Source: a virus
Virus record (IMG/VR): IMGVR_UViG_3300046740_000334
Span: 1 to 41,952 of that record
DNA length: 41,952 nt
Direction: 5' to 3' (one strand)
Shown in pieces: positions 25,801 to 34,292 of this stretch. The position numbers were made by a program, and so were the translations under genes. The notes beneath the pieces are model-generated. The model saw only the letters and a program-made list of their open reading frames with translations, was not told the origin of the DNA and made no database searches. The number at the start of each line of letters is the position of its first letter. Within the stretch, counting starts at the first letter, position 1.

Positions 25801-28800
25801 CAACCAGGTGTAAACAGAGCTAAAGATTTTAAAGTGAAACAATTACCAGATGGAAGATATGGAATTATAGAGCCAAAATTCGGTAGTCAAGTTGCCAGAA
25901 TGTTTTTAACAAAAGAAGGGGCTGAAGCAGAATTGAAAAGGCTCAATACATATTCCAATGAACCTACTAAGTTCGAGAAATACACCCTCCCCGGCGGCGA
26001 GAACTACCGGGAGCTTTTGCTGACGACGCCAAAATTGCCAGCAGAAAAATCTGTTCATGAGCAAGGATTAGAAAGAACTATTTCAGATGTTTTAAAAAGA
26101 CGTGATGCAATTGGTGATAGCAAGAATCCACAATGGAAAAAACTAGATGCTCAACTCGGAGATCTCCAAGATCAAAGATTGGCGCTCGAAAAGGGGCGGG
26201 AAAGAATAACGAGTAAAGAGAATTTTACTTCTTCTCACTTCCCCGAACCCAACATCCTCTCCCACGTCCGATTCAATGATCGAGTAGACGCCAACGGAAA
26301 GAAGACTCTTTTCATAGAGGAAATCCAGAGTGATTGGCATCAGAAAGGCAGGACGATGGGATACACAGAACCGCCTCGTGATCCACAACGCATGGCTGAT
26401 CTTTCAAAAGAGAAGACCAAATTGGAAGATGTCATCGATGCTGGTAATCAAGGTCTTGCTAAATTAAGGGGAGGAACAAAGGGGTATTCTGAAAAGAAGA
26501 CGGCTCTCCATAATGAAATAAACGCTGCCGCCGACAGGTTGGTTGACATCGATGATGAATTAAAAATCCTCGAAGGCAAAAAAGGGGTGCCCAACGCCCC
26601 CTTCAAAAAAACCTGGCATGAACTCTCTCTTAAACGAATGCTCCGCTACGCCGCCGAGAACGGTTATGACCAGATTGCGTGGACGACGGGGGAGCAACAG
26701 GCGGAGCGATATGACTTAAGCCATCAAGTCGATTCGATCAGGTATCGAAAGACTGGTGACGATTTATACGAGATGTCAGCCGTCAAAGACGGTAACAGTG
26801 TTATCGTCGAGAGAGATAAAACGGGCGCTCAACTTAAAGATATTGTCGGGAAAGACGTGTCTGACAAAATAATTAATGGTGAAGGGAAAAAGATTGCGGG
26901 GCCAGGAAGCGTCACTGAACTTTCTGGTGTCGATCTCAAAGTCGGCGGCGAAGGCATGAAAGGTTTCTACGATCAGATGATTCCTTCGTTTCTGAATAGA
27001 TATTCTAAAAAATGGGGTGGGAGAGTTGGGGAAACGGAATTTCCAGGAGAAATGCTTCGTCCACAAATCCGGGTTGGCGATCAATGGTTTGCCGTTAATG
27101 GGCTGATGAATTATTTTGAATCGCATGGCATTGATCCGAAATCATTGAAGATAGGCCAAGAACTTCCAGAAATGGGGAAAATAGAGGATATGGTAAGGGG
27201 GCGTGATTTTTCTTATAAAACCCATTCCCTCGATATCACACCGGCCATGAAAGAATCCGTGATCCACGAAGGCCAACCACTTTATAAAGCCATCCAAAAA
27301 GATTCAGCGATGGATTTAAAACAATCTGCGAATGAAATCAGAGATCTTGTAAATCCGAGTAAATCAGCGCCCCTGGCGGCGGCTATTACCAGAGAACAGC
27401 TCGGAAAAATGGCGCGAAGTTTTGATAAGGCTGAGGCGGCTTTGGGCAAAGCCCATTCCTTTTTTGAAGGCCAATCGGTCGCAAACAACATCGATTTCAT
27501 CGACAAGATGGAGCATGGCCAGCCCCAACCAACCCCAGAACTTAATCAGATCGCGACACAACTTCGTGATCTTTTTGATTCTAAACGCAATGAAATCCAG
27601 GCTCTAGGAACTGGAAAACTCAAGAATTTCATCGAGAACTATTTCCCTCATATTTGGGATCAAGGCGAGAAACAAGTTTCAAAAGCTGCCCAGGTTATGT
27701 CGAAGCGGCCATTTGAAGGTGGAAAATCTTTCCTTAAAAAACGAACGATAGAAACATTTAAGCAAGGCATTGAAGCTGGATTGACGCCAGCCTCTTACAA
27801 TCCCATCGATCAAACATTTCTCAAGATCCGAGAAATGGATAAGTACATCATGGCCCACAAAACCTTAAATGAATTTAAAGAAGAAGGTCTATCTCAATTC
27901 GTGAAAATTGGAAGTAAGCCGCCGGAAGGATGGGTCAAGATCAACGACAATATTTCCACGGTGATGCGGCCTATTACAAACGAAGAAGGGAAGATGGAAG
28001 GGTTGGCGATTGTCGGTCATTACTACGCCCAGCCCGACGCCGCCCGAATCATCAACAATTATCTCTCGCCCGGCCTTCAGAAATCAGAAGTGTACCGAGC
28101 CTATCGCTATCTCGGAAACGCAATCAACCAATTCCAGCTTGGATTATCCGCTTTCCATTTGGGATTCACATCAGTCGACTCGATGGTTTCTAAATTCGCT
28201 TTGGCTTTGAATCAATTGGCTTTGGGTCATCCCATGAAAGCCATTAAAGCAGTTCTTCAAACTCCATTTGCTCCGGTCGAAAATGTTTTGCGCGGAGATA
28301 AATTGCTCAAAGCCTGGAAGGGTCAAGGATCAACAAAGGATGAAATCTTGGCAGAAGCGATGGCGACGGGCGGTGGTCGAGCCAAGATGGATCAGTTCTA
28401 TGCAACTAAAGCTTATGATCAGATGAAGAAATATTTCCAGGCTGGAAAATATGTGAAAGGAATATTTCAAGCGCCTTTTGCTGCCATTGAAGCCAGTTCC
28501 AAACCTATTCTTGAATATATCGTTCCTCGTCAAAAGCTTGGAGTATTCGCTGATATTATGAAAATGGAACTCGAACACAATCCCAACATGAGCCACGAAG
28601 AATTTCGAATGATTAAACAGAAAGCATGGGATAGTGTTGATAATCGCATGGGCCAACTTGTTTACGATAATCTTTTCTGGAATCGGACCTTCAAAGATTT
28701 GCTCATGGGATCTGTAAGATCCGTGGGATGGAATCTTGGAACCATCAGAGAAATATTGGGAGGAATTGGGGATTTCTTTAAATTTGGTCGTGGACCGAAA

Positions 28801-29652
28801 GGAAGAGGTGCCAATCTTTCTTATCGGAGTGCTTATGTGATAGCCCTTCCAGTTGTGGCGGGAATATTAGGGGCCATTTATCAATATCTCAGGACCGGGA
28901 AAGGACCGCAAGAATTAAAGGATTATTATTTCCCAAGAACTGGAAGCCTCGATGAAAATGGAGATCCAGTCCGTGTTTCTATTCCTTCTTACATGAAGGA
29001 TCTTTATCACTACACGCAGCATCCAGTTACAACCGTCACCAATAAACTCAGCCCATTGATCGGCATGGTCGCGCAGATGCTCAACAACAAAGATTATTTC
29101 GGGACCAAGATTCGAAATGAGGACGATCCTTTGGTGAAGCAAGTCGCGGGTGAAGCCCAATATATTCTTAAGCAAATGATTCCGTTTGGGATTCGGAATG
29201 CACAAAAGAATATGCAGAACGACAAAGAATTGAGGGACATCGTTGAACCATTCATTGGGATCACGCCGGCGCCTTACGATATCAATCAAACGAAAGCCGA
29301 AACATTGGCCCACAGAATATCCGCACAGAAAATGCCTATCGGTGGGCGCACACAAGAGCAAGCGGAACACAGCAAAGTTTTAAGAGATTTCTCCAAACGA
29401 TTGAAATTGAACGATCCCAATGTTCGCGCTGAAATGTTTCAGGCTATTCGTGATCGAAAAATAACACCTATGCAGGTAGCCAAGATCAATCGTGAGTCAA
29501 ATTTGACTCCACTTCAACGACAAGTCCTTCATTTTTCCGCAGCCGAAATAAAAAAGGTTTACGATTTGGCGACACCGGAAGAGAAAAAGCAGATCGAAAA
29601 CATGATGAAGGCAAAGATCGCTCGATCTAAGACGTTGGTGGAACAGCCGTGA
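22891..29652 (+). CDS. Large polyvalent virion protein with zincin motif
   Basis: From a TTG start this 2253-residue protein is the largest in the genome. Residues 11-49 hold three 13-residue DFSSLPDQ repeats. At 637-641 HEAFH gives an HExxH zinc site inside RHEAFHAVSN, as in zincin domains of phage polyvalent proteins. A conserved phage domain with EIQSDWHQ (about 1143-1150) and AWTTGEQQAERYDLS (about 1262) spans roughly 1010-1390. A hydrophobic segment VIALPVVAGILGAIYQYL lies near 1985-2002, and the C-terminus is helical. It is probably packaged and ejected with DNA; the zincin may cut host or virion protein. No signal peptide. Confidence 0.85.
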   Translation: MPTLIKKKEFDFNSLPDQQDQGVDFSSLPDQAEQKPDFSSLPDRSESTPSLASRAIDALNLSNLPSLKEVGQSAIDYLKPSPEHERVLRGIAATGAQAAGEVTGPSVFPIPAETGAAFQELARRIAPERMTAVQKFMVGQQDTPETRAKLIDMMAPTEEEILHKAYAEKHIPVFDLAKRLGASIVSQVVPLTPVQVGMTAATFADPIMKIGGVTQDFLLNKNLNLKITPETIGDFYKFGRERLDPQTYEILLKTPKEELIRVLKSGEDLAVKLKVPRFGGGPAPTAPAIEPLKPGIPTETANLPTAPEPKPIFSPKASDFLRENHPAMAKIVDSLPDTIDSELLKKTVVDATTQANIATINGGSPQEAQAAALRHLGERLQSGELAPKIEPEKALKVDTQGIPIRKPNAVVTQVDLGEGQKLPITHSQVLNEAKALQQDALNSREISPLEQFVKRNGGVKGYKGGVEGEEFKGVPVHLRGTQAVDEMAQMAYHRGLLDEPSGDLLREKLKEIKARGPEPKLGDFYDQAVRNLEYYAQEGVQIPIQPENVPRGEFSNLEQAKAAAQDVLRTNKIDNQVIVKIVDQIAVDDQAFKKGYGQAYKPSEFEIQGATYTPGMKDRIKSVIELANGADRGVGRHEAFHAVSNILLDPTEQKIITDRYGDMEKAADAFAEYRNTGQAETPLLERIFQKIKDFLDRIKNYFDSKNFKTAEDLFKDIEEGKLKGGGAAREGPQYKAAEVMDLKDKALEQFGKTKDFEKAGFIFPDGQMVDFTKGGKDRIFMHQDISRVYEGTGEVDDPYSLLQKFMEDTGAVRLSQYDDVGGHRVSIEAHGPMSHDQIKEIGEYFDTHPMDMSTFEVMNSIGRSVRSAGIKEPTSEDVARFFNGSSQYKAVENKPPFFSMVEKTINDKMPTRSSGDQIMGLLRNSPGVKQEELDWIGLPEFLKGKTSITKEEVQNFIKENNVQVQEVMKGQPGVNRAKDFKVKQLPDGRYGIIEPKFGSQVARMFLTKEGAEAELKRLNTYSNEPTKFEKYTLPGGENYRELLLTTPKLPAEKSVHEQGLERTISDVLKRRDAIGDSKNPQWKKLDAQLGDLQDQRLALEKGRERITSKENFTSSHFPEPNILSHVRFNDRVDANGKKTLFIEEIQSDWHQKGRTMGYTEPPRDPQRMADLSKEKTKLEDVIDAGNQGLAKLRGGTKGYSEKKTALHNEINAAADRLVDIDDELKILEGKKGVPNAPFKKTWHELSLKRMLRYAAENGYDQIAWTTGEQQAERYDLSHQVDSIRYRKTGDDLYEMSAVKDGNSVIVERDKTGAQLKDIVGKDVSDKIINGEGKKIAGPGSVTELSGVDLKVGGEGMKGFYDQMIPSFLNRYSKKWGGRVGETEFPGEMLRPQIRVGDQWFAVNGLMNYFESHGIDPKSLKIGQELPEMGKIEDMVRGRDFSYKTHSLDITPAMKESVIHEGQPLYKAIQKDSAMDLKQSANEIRDLVNPSKSAPLAAAITREQLGKMARSFDKAEAALGKAHSFFEGQSVANNIDFIDKMEHGQPQPTPELNQIATQLRDLFDSKRNEIQALGTGKLKNFIENYFPHIWDQGEKQVSKAAQVMSKRPFEGGKSFLKKRTIETFKQGIEAGLTPASYNPIDQTFLKIREMDKYIMAHKTLNEFKEEGLSQFVKIGSKPPEGWVKINDNISTVMRPITNEEGKMEGLAIVGHYYAQPDAARIINNYLSPGLQKSEVYRAYRYLGNAINQFQLGLSAFHLGFTSVDSMVSKFALALNQLALGHPMKAIKAVLQTPFAPVENVLRGDKLLKAWKGQGSTKDEILAEAMATGGGRAKMDQFYATKAYDQMKKYFQAGKYVKGIFQAPFAAIEASSKPILEYIVPRQKLGVFADIMKMELEHNPNMSHEEFRMIKQKAWDSVDNRMGQLVYDNLFWNRTFKDLLMGSVRSVGWNLGTIREILGGIGDFFKFGRGPKGRGANLSYRSAYVIALPVVAGILGAIYQYLRTGKGPQELKDYYFPRTGSLDENGDPVRVSIPSYMKDLYHYTQHPVTTVTNKLSPLIGMVAQMLNNKDYFGTKIRNEDDPLVKQVAGEAQYILKQMIPFGIRNAQKNMQNDKELRDIVEPFIGITPAPYDINQTKAETLAHRISAQKMPIGGRTQEQAEHSKVLRDFSKRLKLNDPNVRAEMFQAIRDRKITPMQVAKINRESNLTPLQRQVLHFSAAEIKKVYDLATPEEKKQIENMMKAKIARSKTLVEQP
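22921..23037 (+). repeat. Three 13-residue DFSSLPDQ repeats
   Basis: Residues 11-23, 24-36 and 37-49 of the polyvalent protein each begin DF(N/S)SLPD and continue with a variable acidic/Gln tail. They form a short repeat at the N-terminus of this ejected-type protein. Such tags may target or tether the protein during assembly; this is inference. Confidence 0.8.
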
Positions 29653-31007
29653 AGAAATTAATCACGCTTGGATTTATTTTGTCTGTCTTTTCATTTTGCT
29701 ACGCCGAGGAACAACCGCCCTTCGAGGTGAAGGATCCCGCAGCCACAGAAAACTTCCGACAGATTTATTATTTAGTTGATCAATTAACTTCGACATCAAC
29801 ACTGAATATTTCCAGCGGAACCATAGCGACTTTCAATTCATCGAGTGCGACCATCATCCAACTCATCACCACCTCCGCCACCATCCAAAATATCAACGGG
29901 ACCTCTATTTCGGGTCCAAGGAATCGGATATTTAATGGAGCGATGGTTTTTGATCAGAGAAATGAAGGATTGCCAAAATTAGTTAATAGTGTAACGACCA
30001 CTTATGGACCAGATCGATTTTATGGGAGAACATCCAATAATCCAGGCGGCACATTTACAATAACGCGGATCTCCACAAACGTCGCCCAGGGTTTTAGTTA
30101 TTGTTTGCAATATCATGTCACAAAAGTTTCCTCTTCAACTGTCTCAACCGATACCTATCATATCGGTACGAATATTGAAGGAAATATGATCGCTGATATA
30201 GGATGGGGAACCCCAAAAGTACCTAAAGATATTCTATGGGGTGATATCGATGCCAAGCCATTAACTCTTTCATTTTGGGTTATGAGTTCGACGGCTGGAG
30301 TTTATTCTGGTGCAGTTTCTAATTACCGAGCGAGTACATCCTATCCATTTCAATACACAATAAATGTGTCAAGCGCATGGGAATATAAAACTATAAATAT
30401 TCCGAACCGTCAGACTGATACGTTTCAGGTTGATAATTCAACAGGACTTAGGATCTCATGGGATTTGGGATCGGGGACAAACAATCGTGGGACGGCTGGT
30501 GCTTGGAATAGTTCCGATAATTTAGGAGCGAGCGGATCAACTAAATTAATTCAGGTCGCGGGTTCAACTTGGAGTATGACGGGCGTTCAGATTGAAATAA
30601 GTTCGACAGCGACAAGTTTTGAATATAGGCCATATATAACGGAATTAACTTACTGCCAACGCTATTATGAAAAAACTTTTCCGATTGGGACAAGGCCTCA
30701 GCAGAATGTTGGGAGTACAATTGGTGCGGCGCATTTTAGGCCCTATGTGACTGGAATCTCATCGACCTATATGTATTTATGGAGATTCGCCACTCAGATG
30801 AGAACCCTTCCTACAGGTACTTGCTTTAATCCAAACAACACTAATTCAAATTGGAGAAATTTAAACGACAACGCGGATTCGGGGACCTGTAATTTTAATG
30901 CCGATTCGCCTGGCGATTGGAATATTAATGTTCAAGATAGTCAAACGGCGAACGACGCCATCAATGAAAATATTGCCGTTCATGTCACAGTTGATGCGGA
31001 TTTCTAA
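29649..31007 (+). CDS. Tail fibre / receptor-binding protein with signal peptide
   Basis: A GTG at 29649 overlaps the previous stop and gives 452 residues. Residues 1-19 are a Sec leader ending FCYA. Next come a coiled or beta-stalk Ser/Thr region (about 35-90, SGTIATFNSSSATII...) and a body starting RNRIFNGAMVFDQRNEG, a common opening of phage fibre jelly-roll domains, with LSFWVMSS, WEYKTINIP and WSMTGVQIEI, and ending near CQRYYEKTF. It should bind the host surface. An export signal on a fibre is unusual. Confidence 0.85.
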   Translation: MKKLITLGFILSVFSFCYAEEQPPFEVKDPAATENFRQIYYLVDQLTSTSTLNISSGTIATFNSSSATIIQLITTSATIQNINGTSISGPRNRIFNGAMVFDQRNEGLPKLVNSVTTTYGPDRFYGRTSNNPGGTFTITRISTNVAQGFSYCLQYHVTKVSSSTVSTDTYHIGTNIEGNMIADIGWGTPKVPKDILWGDIDAKPLTLSFWVMSSTAGVYSGAVSNYRASTSYPFQYTINVSSAWEYKTINIPNRQTDTFQVDNSTGLRISWDLGSGTNNRGTAGAWNSSDNLGASGSTKLIQVAGSTWSMTGVQIEISSTATSFEYRPYITELTYCQRYYEKTFPIGTRPQQNVGSTIGAAHFRPYVTGISSTYMYLWRFATQMRTLPTGTCFNPNNTNSNWRNLNDNADSGTCNFNADSPGDWNINVQDSQTANDAINENIAVHVTVDADF

Positions 31008-31387
31008 TGGCTGAACAATACAAAGAAATTAAAAATTCATTGTCTCAACTCGTCGCCGTTATTCGACTTTCTGATGGGGCCACTATCCCGGCCAATACAG
31101 AAAATAAAGATTACCGTGAATATTTGGCCTGGGTCGCCGCAGGTGGAATTGTGATTCCAGCCGATCCGCTTCCGACTCCTGCTGAAATAACGGCTTTGCT
31201 TAGAACTCAGGCGATCAACATAATGAACCTGAACACAGACGCACAGGCGAAGATCTTAAGAGCCATTCTTCTCGTCATCATGGACGAACTCAATATTTTA
31301 AGAGCCTTGCATTCACTGGCGCCGCGTGTGGCGTCTCAGATTAAGACGGCGGTTCAGGCAAAAATAAATTCAGGGGATTCAGATTGA
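31007..31387 (+). CDS. Fibre-associated (assembly) protein
   Basis: The ATG overlaps the fibre stop. The 126 residues contain DYREYLAWVAAGG and IPADPLPTP, a pattern seen in small proteins located after phage tail fibres, then a helical C-terminal half. A role in fibre folding or attachment is inferred from position. No leader, in contrast with the fibre. Confidence 0.7.
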   Translation: MAEQYKEIKNSLSQLVAVIRLSDGATIPANTENKDYREYLAWVAAGGIVIPADPLPTPAEITALLRTQAINIMNLNTDAQAKILRAILLVIMDELNILRALHSLAPRVASQIKTAVQAKINSGDSD

Positions 31388-31391
31388 TTCA

Positions 31392-31514
31392 ATGAAATGT
31401 ACCGAGTGCGAGGGGGAAATGGAAAAGAAAATTGACGAATCTCTCGGGACTTATTTTGAATGCCCACTTTGTGGACACACACTCGAAATATATTACAAAA
31501 GGAATCCATGTTAA
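31392..31514 (+). CDS. Zinc-ribbon microprotein
   Basis: An ATG at 31392 encodes 40 residues with CTEC near the start and CPLCGH later, a four-Cys zinc ribbon. Its stop overlaps the ATG of the peptidase gene at 31508. Function unknown. Confidence 0.6.
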   Translation: MKCTECEGEMEKKIDESLGTYFECPLCGHTLEIYYKRNPC

Positions 31515-31861
31515 ATTTTAAAACAGGAATCAAAAGAGAAGAATTGGATCAGGAATTGTTGATTAAGCTTGAACAAGCCAGTGTGGTTTCGGATATGGAT
31601 TATGTGATCACCTCAGGTTATCGGGCCGGTGTTGACGGCGTGGACCATGGAATAAAGAATGGTCCTCATATGTCTCACAAAGCCGTCGATCTTCGCTGCA
31701 ATGATTCCACGACTCGCTACAAAATCCTCTATGGACTTTTTAAGGTTGGATTTAAGCGCGTGGGTATTGGAAAAATTCACCTTCACGCTGACCTAGACGA
31801 AACCAAACCACAGAATGTTGTGTGGTTAGAGCTGCAAGATGATCAGCCTGGGAATCAATAA
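31508..31861 (+). CDS. M15-type peptidase (endolysin candidate)
   Basis: The ATG at 31508 gives 117 residues, a single compact domain of the peptidase M15 type (D-Ala-D-Ala carboxypeptidase or L-Ala-D-Glu endopeptidase). ITSGYR at 34-39, SHKAVDLR at 56-63 with His57 and Asp61, and KIHLHADLD at 89-97 with His93 supply zinc ligands and catalytic groups. It would cut peptidoglycan cross-links at lysis. It has no leader, so it needs a holin-type pore or another route out. The next gene codes for a membrane-anchored coiled coil. Confidence 0.85.
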   Translation: MLNFKTGIKREELDQELLIKLEQASVVSDMDYVITSGYRAGVDGVDHGIKNGPHMSHKAVDLRCNDSTTRYKILYGLFKVGFKRVGIGKIHLHADLDETKPQNVVWLELQDDQPGNQ

Positions 31862-31862
31862 T

Positions 31863-32222
31863 ATGGGATCTGACATTTCAATCGGAGGCGTAAGCCTTAA
31901 TGTAATGTCGATCATTATTGCTATCGGCATTGCTTGGGGAATTGCCAAGAAAACCACCGAAGCGCAAGACGACAAATTAAAAGCTCACGATACTAAAATC
32001 GATAAACTCTTTGATTGGAAGGATAAGCATGAAGATGACGCCAGCAAGGAACGGCTGATCCTTCATCAGAATATTTCCAAGCTTGAAGGAATGTTAGAAT
32101 TTCGTGGTCGTGAAAATATTGAAATCATGAAACAGATAGAAAAAATTAACAACAATCTCGAATTGATGAAAGACGATCTCGCGTATTTAAAGATCGACAA
32201 CAAAAGGAGAAAGGGAGAATAA
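31863..32222 (+). CDS. Membrane-anchored coiled-coil protein, spanin or holin-like
   Basis: The ATG at 31863 gives 119 residues: one transmembrane helix at about 14-31 (VMSIIIAIGIAWGIAKK) and a long charged coiled coil to the end. That layout, next to an endolysin, is seen in inner-membrane spanins and in some holin-associated proteins. No outer-membrane partner with a lipobox is seen next door. Function is inferred from position and topology only. Confidence 0.6.
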   Translation: MGSDISIGGVSLNVMSIIIAIGIAWGIAKKTTEAQDDKLKAHDTKIDKLFDWKDKHEDDASKERLILHQNISKLEGMLEFRGRENIEIMKQIEKINNNLELMKDDLAYLKIDNKRRKGE

Positions 32223-32225
32223 CCT

Positions 32226-32579
32226 ATGCCAAAGCCGCCAAAGCCACCGAAGCCGACCAAGCCTATTTCGCCAGAAGATCAGGAAGTCTTACTCGTTTTG
32301 AACATACTCAAAAATACACAGGAGGGAATTATGAAGACTATTCAAGAGGCAGTAGATGAGGTGAATGCAGTTAAAGTGGCGCAGGACGCGCTCAACACGA
32401 AGCTGGACACTTATTTCACGGCGGTGTTGGCTGCGTTTACGAGACTGGAAACCAAGATCGCGGCCGGCGCCGATGCTCAGCCAGTCGTAGACGCTTTGGC
32501 TCCGCTTAAGCAAGCCATCGTTGACAAAGATGCCGTTGTGGATACGAAAACTGCTGAGGCTAATGTCGAGGGAGTCTAA
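32226..32579 (+). CDS. Coiled-coil protein with Pro/Lys N-terminus, two possible starts
   Basis: The ATG at 32226 gives 117 residues with a KPPKPPKPTKP stretch; an in-frame ATG at 32331 with a strong CAGGAGGG site gives 82 residues. Both could be used. The common part is a coiled coil (AVDEVNAVKVAQDALNTKLD...) of the type found in tail or lysis accessory proteins. Its stop abuts the next start. Confidence 0.6.
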   Translation: MPKPPKPPKPTKPISPEDQEVLLVLNILKNTQEGIMKTIQEAVDEVNAVKVAQDALNTKLDTYFTAVLAAFTRLETKIAAGADAQPVVDALAPLKQAIVDKDAVVDTKTAEANVEGV

Positions 32580-33044
32580 TTGAAGAAGCTTTTTCTTCTT
32601 CTTTTGTTTGCGCCCCTCACGGTTGTTGCTGAACTCAGCCATACTTATCCGTTGAGTGCAGTTACGACCGTGAGGTTGAGCGCTTACAATGATGGAATTT
32701 TTACGCTGGCGAAATCGACTTACGCTTTTCAATCCTCAACGTGGGATGTGATCAACACCACCTGGACCTGGATAAATCCCTCTCAAACCGTCTGGGGCTT
32801 CATTTCCACGCTGGAAGTCGTGGATTCCACGCCAACCTGGGTCCTTCATTCCAGCTCATGGAGCCTCGAAGATTTCTCCAACAATTTGATTCAAGAAGAA
32901 AGGCTTAAAGGTCTCAACAAAATCGTCGATGATGACATGGAAATCTATATGGTTTGGCCTTCGACGGAAGCTTGCCCCCCGGACTGGCGAGGTTGGCGGC
33001 AGGGCATTGTTAATGGGAAATTGATTCCGGTTGCGTGCCAGTAG
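32580..33044 (+). CDS. Exported beta-rich small protein
   Basis: A TTG at 32580 behind GGGAG gives 154 residues. The leader (MKKLFLLLLFAPLTVVA) has an AxA-like VVA cleavage site. The mature part is rich in Trp, Thr and Ser with a beta pattern and repeated STW units (QSSTWDVINTTWTW, STPTWVLHSSSW), then helical EERLKGLNKI and two Cys late in the sequence. Function unknown. Confidence 0.65.
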   Translation: MKKLFLLLLFAPLTVVAELSHTYPLSAVTTVRLSAYNDGIFTLAKSTYAFQSSTWDVINTTWTWINPSQTVWGFISTLEVVDSTPTWVLHSSSWSLEDFSNNLIQEERLKGLNKIVDDDMEIYMVWPSTEACPPDWRGWRQGIVNGKLIPVACQ

Positions 33045-33459
33045 CTATGATTTTCAGACTCTTATAGGGAAAACGATTGCTCTGATTCGGGGCGACGAAA
33101 AGGTTCAAGCTTTTTATAAAAGAAAAAATAAACAGCCACGAATCAGGGTCTTAAAAGAGAAAGTTTACCCGGAGCCTGTTTTTAAGAAGGTCAAAATCAG
33201 AGAAGCGGAAAAAGTTTCTGATCGAACTTTTAAGAGGAAAACGCGACACTTAAGGCCACCACGAGTGAAGTTGTCCGAGGAAGAAATCAAAGAGCGGAGA
33301 TGGTTGAGAAGAGGCGGGAAGAAACGAAGCAAAAAATATATCAAAACAAAAGAACCTGTTCAATTGTTTTTGCAGATGTGTATGCACGCGAATTTGGTTG
33401 ATCATTTGTTGCAGGGTTGCAAAGGTAATTTCATAAGCAGAATCAATAAAGGAGGATTC
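33031..33459 (+). CDS. Basic protein region upstream of, and in frame with, the next exported protein
   Basis: A TTG at 33031 starts a frame of 143 basic codons (many Lys/Arg; RKTRHLRPPRVKL) that continues without a stop into the exported protein at 33460. A single 289-residue product is possible, or a cytoplasmic long form plus an exported short form, or a fusion after loss of a stop. No other frame in 33045-33459 looks better. No family is recognised. Confidence 0.45.
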
Positions 33460-33900
33460 ATGAAAAGGATACTTGTGTTCGTAGGAAGTCTCATGTTTGT
33501 TTCGTCTGGTTTCTGTCAAGGCTTGGAGGATCAGTTCAAATTGGCGCTTCTGGATAAGGTCTCGACCGTCAGTCAGTTTCGTAGCGGCGAAACAACCTTG
33601 GCACTCATGGATTCCGTGATCATGATCGGCCAAAAAAACGGTCGCTCGATTCTGGATCTTCAGGCGGGATTCGGCAGCGATACCAAACCGGAACCAGATC
33701 AAGTGGCCGGGGCCAACTTTCTTTATGGAGGTGTTCTTCATATCAGCTCTCTCGTTAAAGACAAGATTCCATTCGCCCCAGACTGGAAATTCCTGAATGC
33801 TCTGGAATACGGAGTCGCTTATACCCATGACTCAAGAGAAAATAGCGATTTCTGGTCTCTTCAGGCTGGCTTAAGCTTCACACTTAATCCGAATCAATGA
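33460..33900 (+). CDS. Exported beta-barrel-like protein
   Basis: The ATG at 33460 has a strong AAAGGAGGATTC ribosome site. The 146 residues begin with a Sec leader (MKRILVFVGSLMFVSSGFC); there is no proper lipobox at the Cys. The mature part ends with alternating beta strands and SLQAGLSFTLNPNQ, like the C-terminal strand of small outer-membrane barrels. A role at the host surface, such as lysis or exclusion, is a guess. Confidence 0.7.
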   Translation: MKRILVFVGSLMFVSSGFCQGLEDQFKLALLDKVSTVSQFRSGETTLALMDSVIMIGQKNGRSILDLQAGFGSDTKPEPDQVAGANFLYGGVLHISSLVKDKIPFAPDWKFLNALEYGVAYTHDSRENSDFWSLQAGLSFTLNPNQ

Positions 33901-34292
33901 GTCGATTTCTCGAACCATTACGGGTCGAGCAGATTGATGATGGAGATACATGGAGGGTCTTAGAACCCATGGATTACGATATAGGCTTTCCTGGGGGTGA
34001 GAAAATAGAGGTTCCGATGGGAACGGTCACGGACTTTGGTTCGATTCCTAAACCTCTCTGGGGAATCATTTCTCCAATAGGAAATGCGACACGGGCCTTT
34101 GTCCTTCATGATTTCTTGTACCAAGTCCAAACTTACACGCGATTCAAAAGCGACAACATTCTTTTGGAAGCGATGGGAGTTTTGGGGGTGAATTGGCTTA
34201 AGCGTTGGACGATCTACTTAGGAGTTCGCGCTGGTGGCTGGATTCCCTGGAATCAACATCAAAAGGAGTTAAAACATGACAAACCTAATTGA
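33897..34292 (+). CDS. DUF1353 family protein
   Basis: These 131 residues, with an ATGA overlap to the previous gene, match the DUF1353 pattern: VPMGTVTDFGSIP (about 39-51), AFVLHDFLY (67-75, with His71 and Asp72), a later Asp, and the C-terminal helix with WTIYLGVRAGGW. DUF1353 proteins are frequent in phage lysis modules and are thought to be metal-dependent peptidase-like enzymes, but function is not proven. Confidence 0.8.
   Translation: MSRFLEPLRVEQIDDGDTWRVLEPMDYDIGFPGGEKIEVPMGTVTDFGSIPKPLWGIISPIGNATRAFVLHDFLYQVQTYTRFKSDNILLEAMGVLGVNWLKRWTIYLGVRAGGWIPWNQHQKELKHDKPN

Noticed and set aside
28915-29370. Reverse-strand frame of 151 codons
   Set aside because: It is antisense to the polyvalent protein gene, whose domains cover the region. 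No ribosome site or family is seen.
33250-33828. Reverse-strand frame of 192 codons
   Set aside because: It is opposite two + strand genes with good starts. All other genes are on +, and the product shows no domain; it is a shadow.
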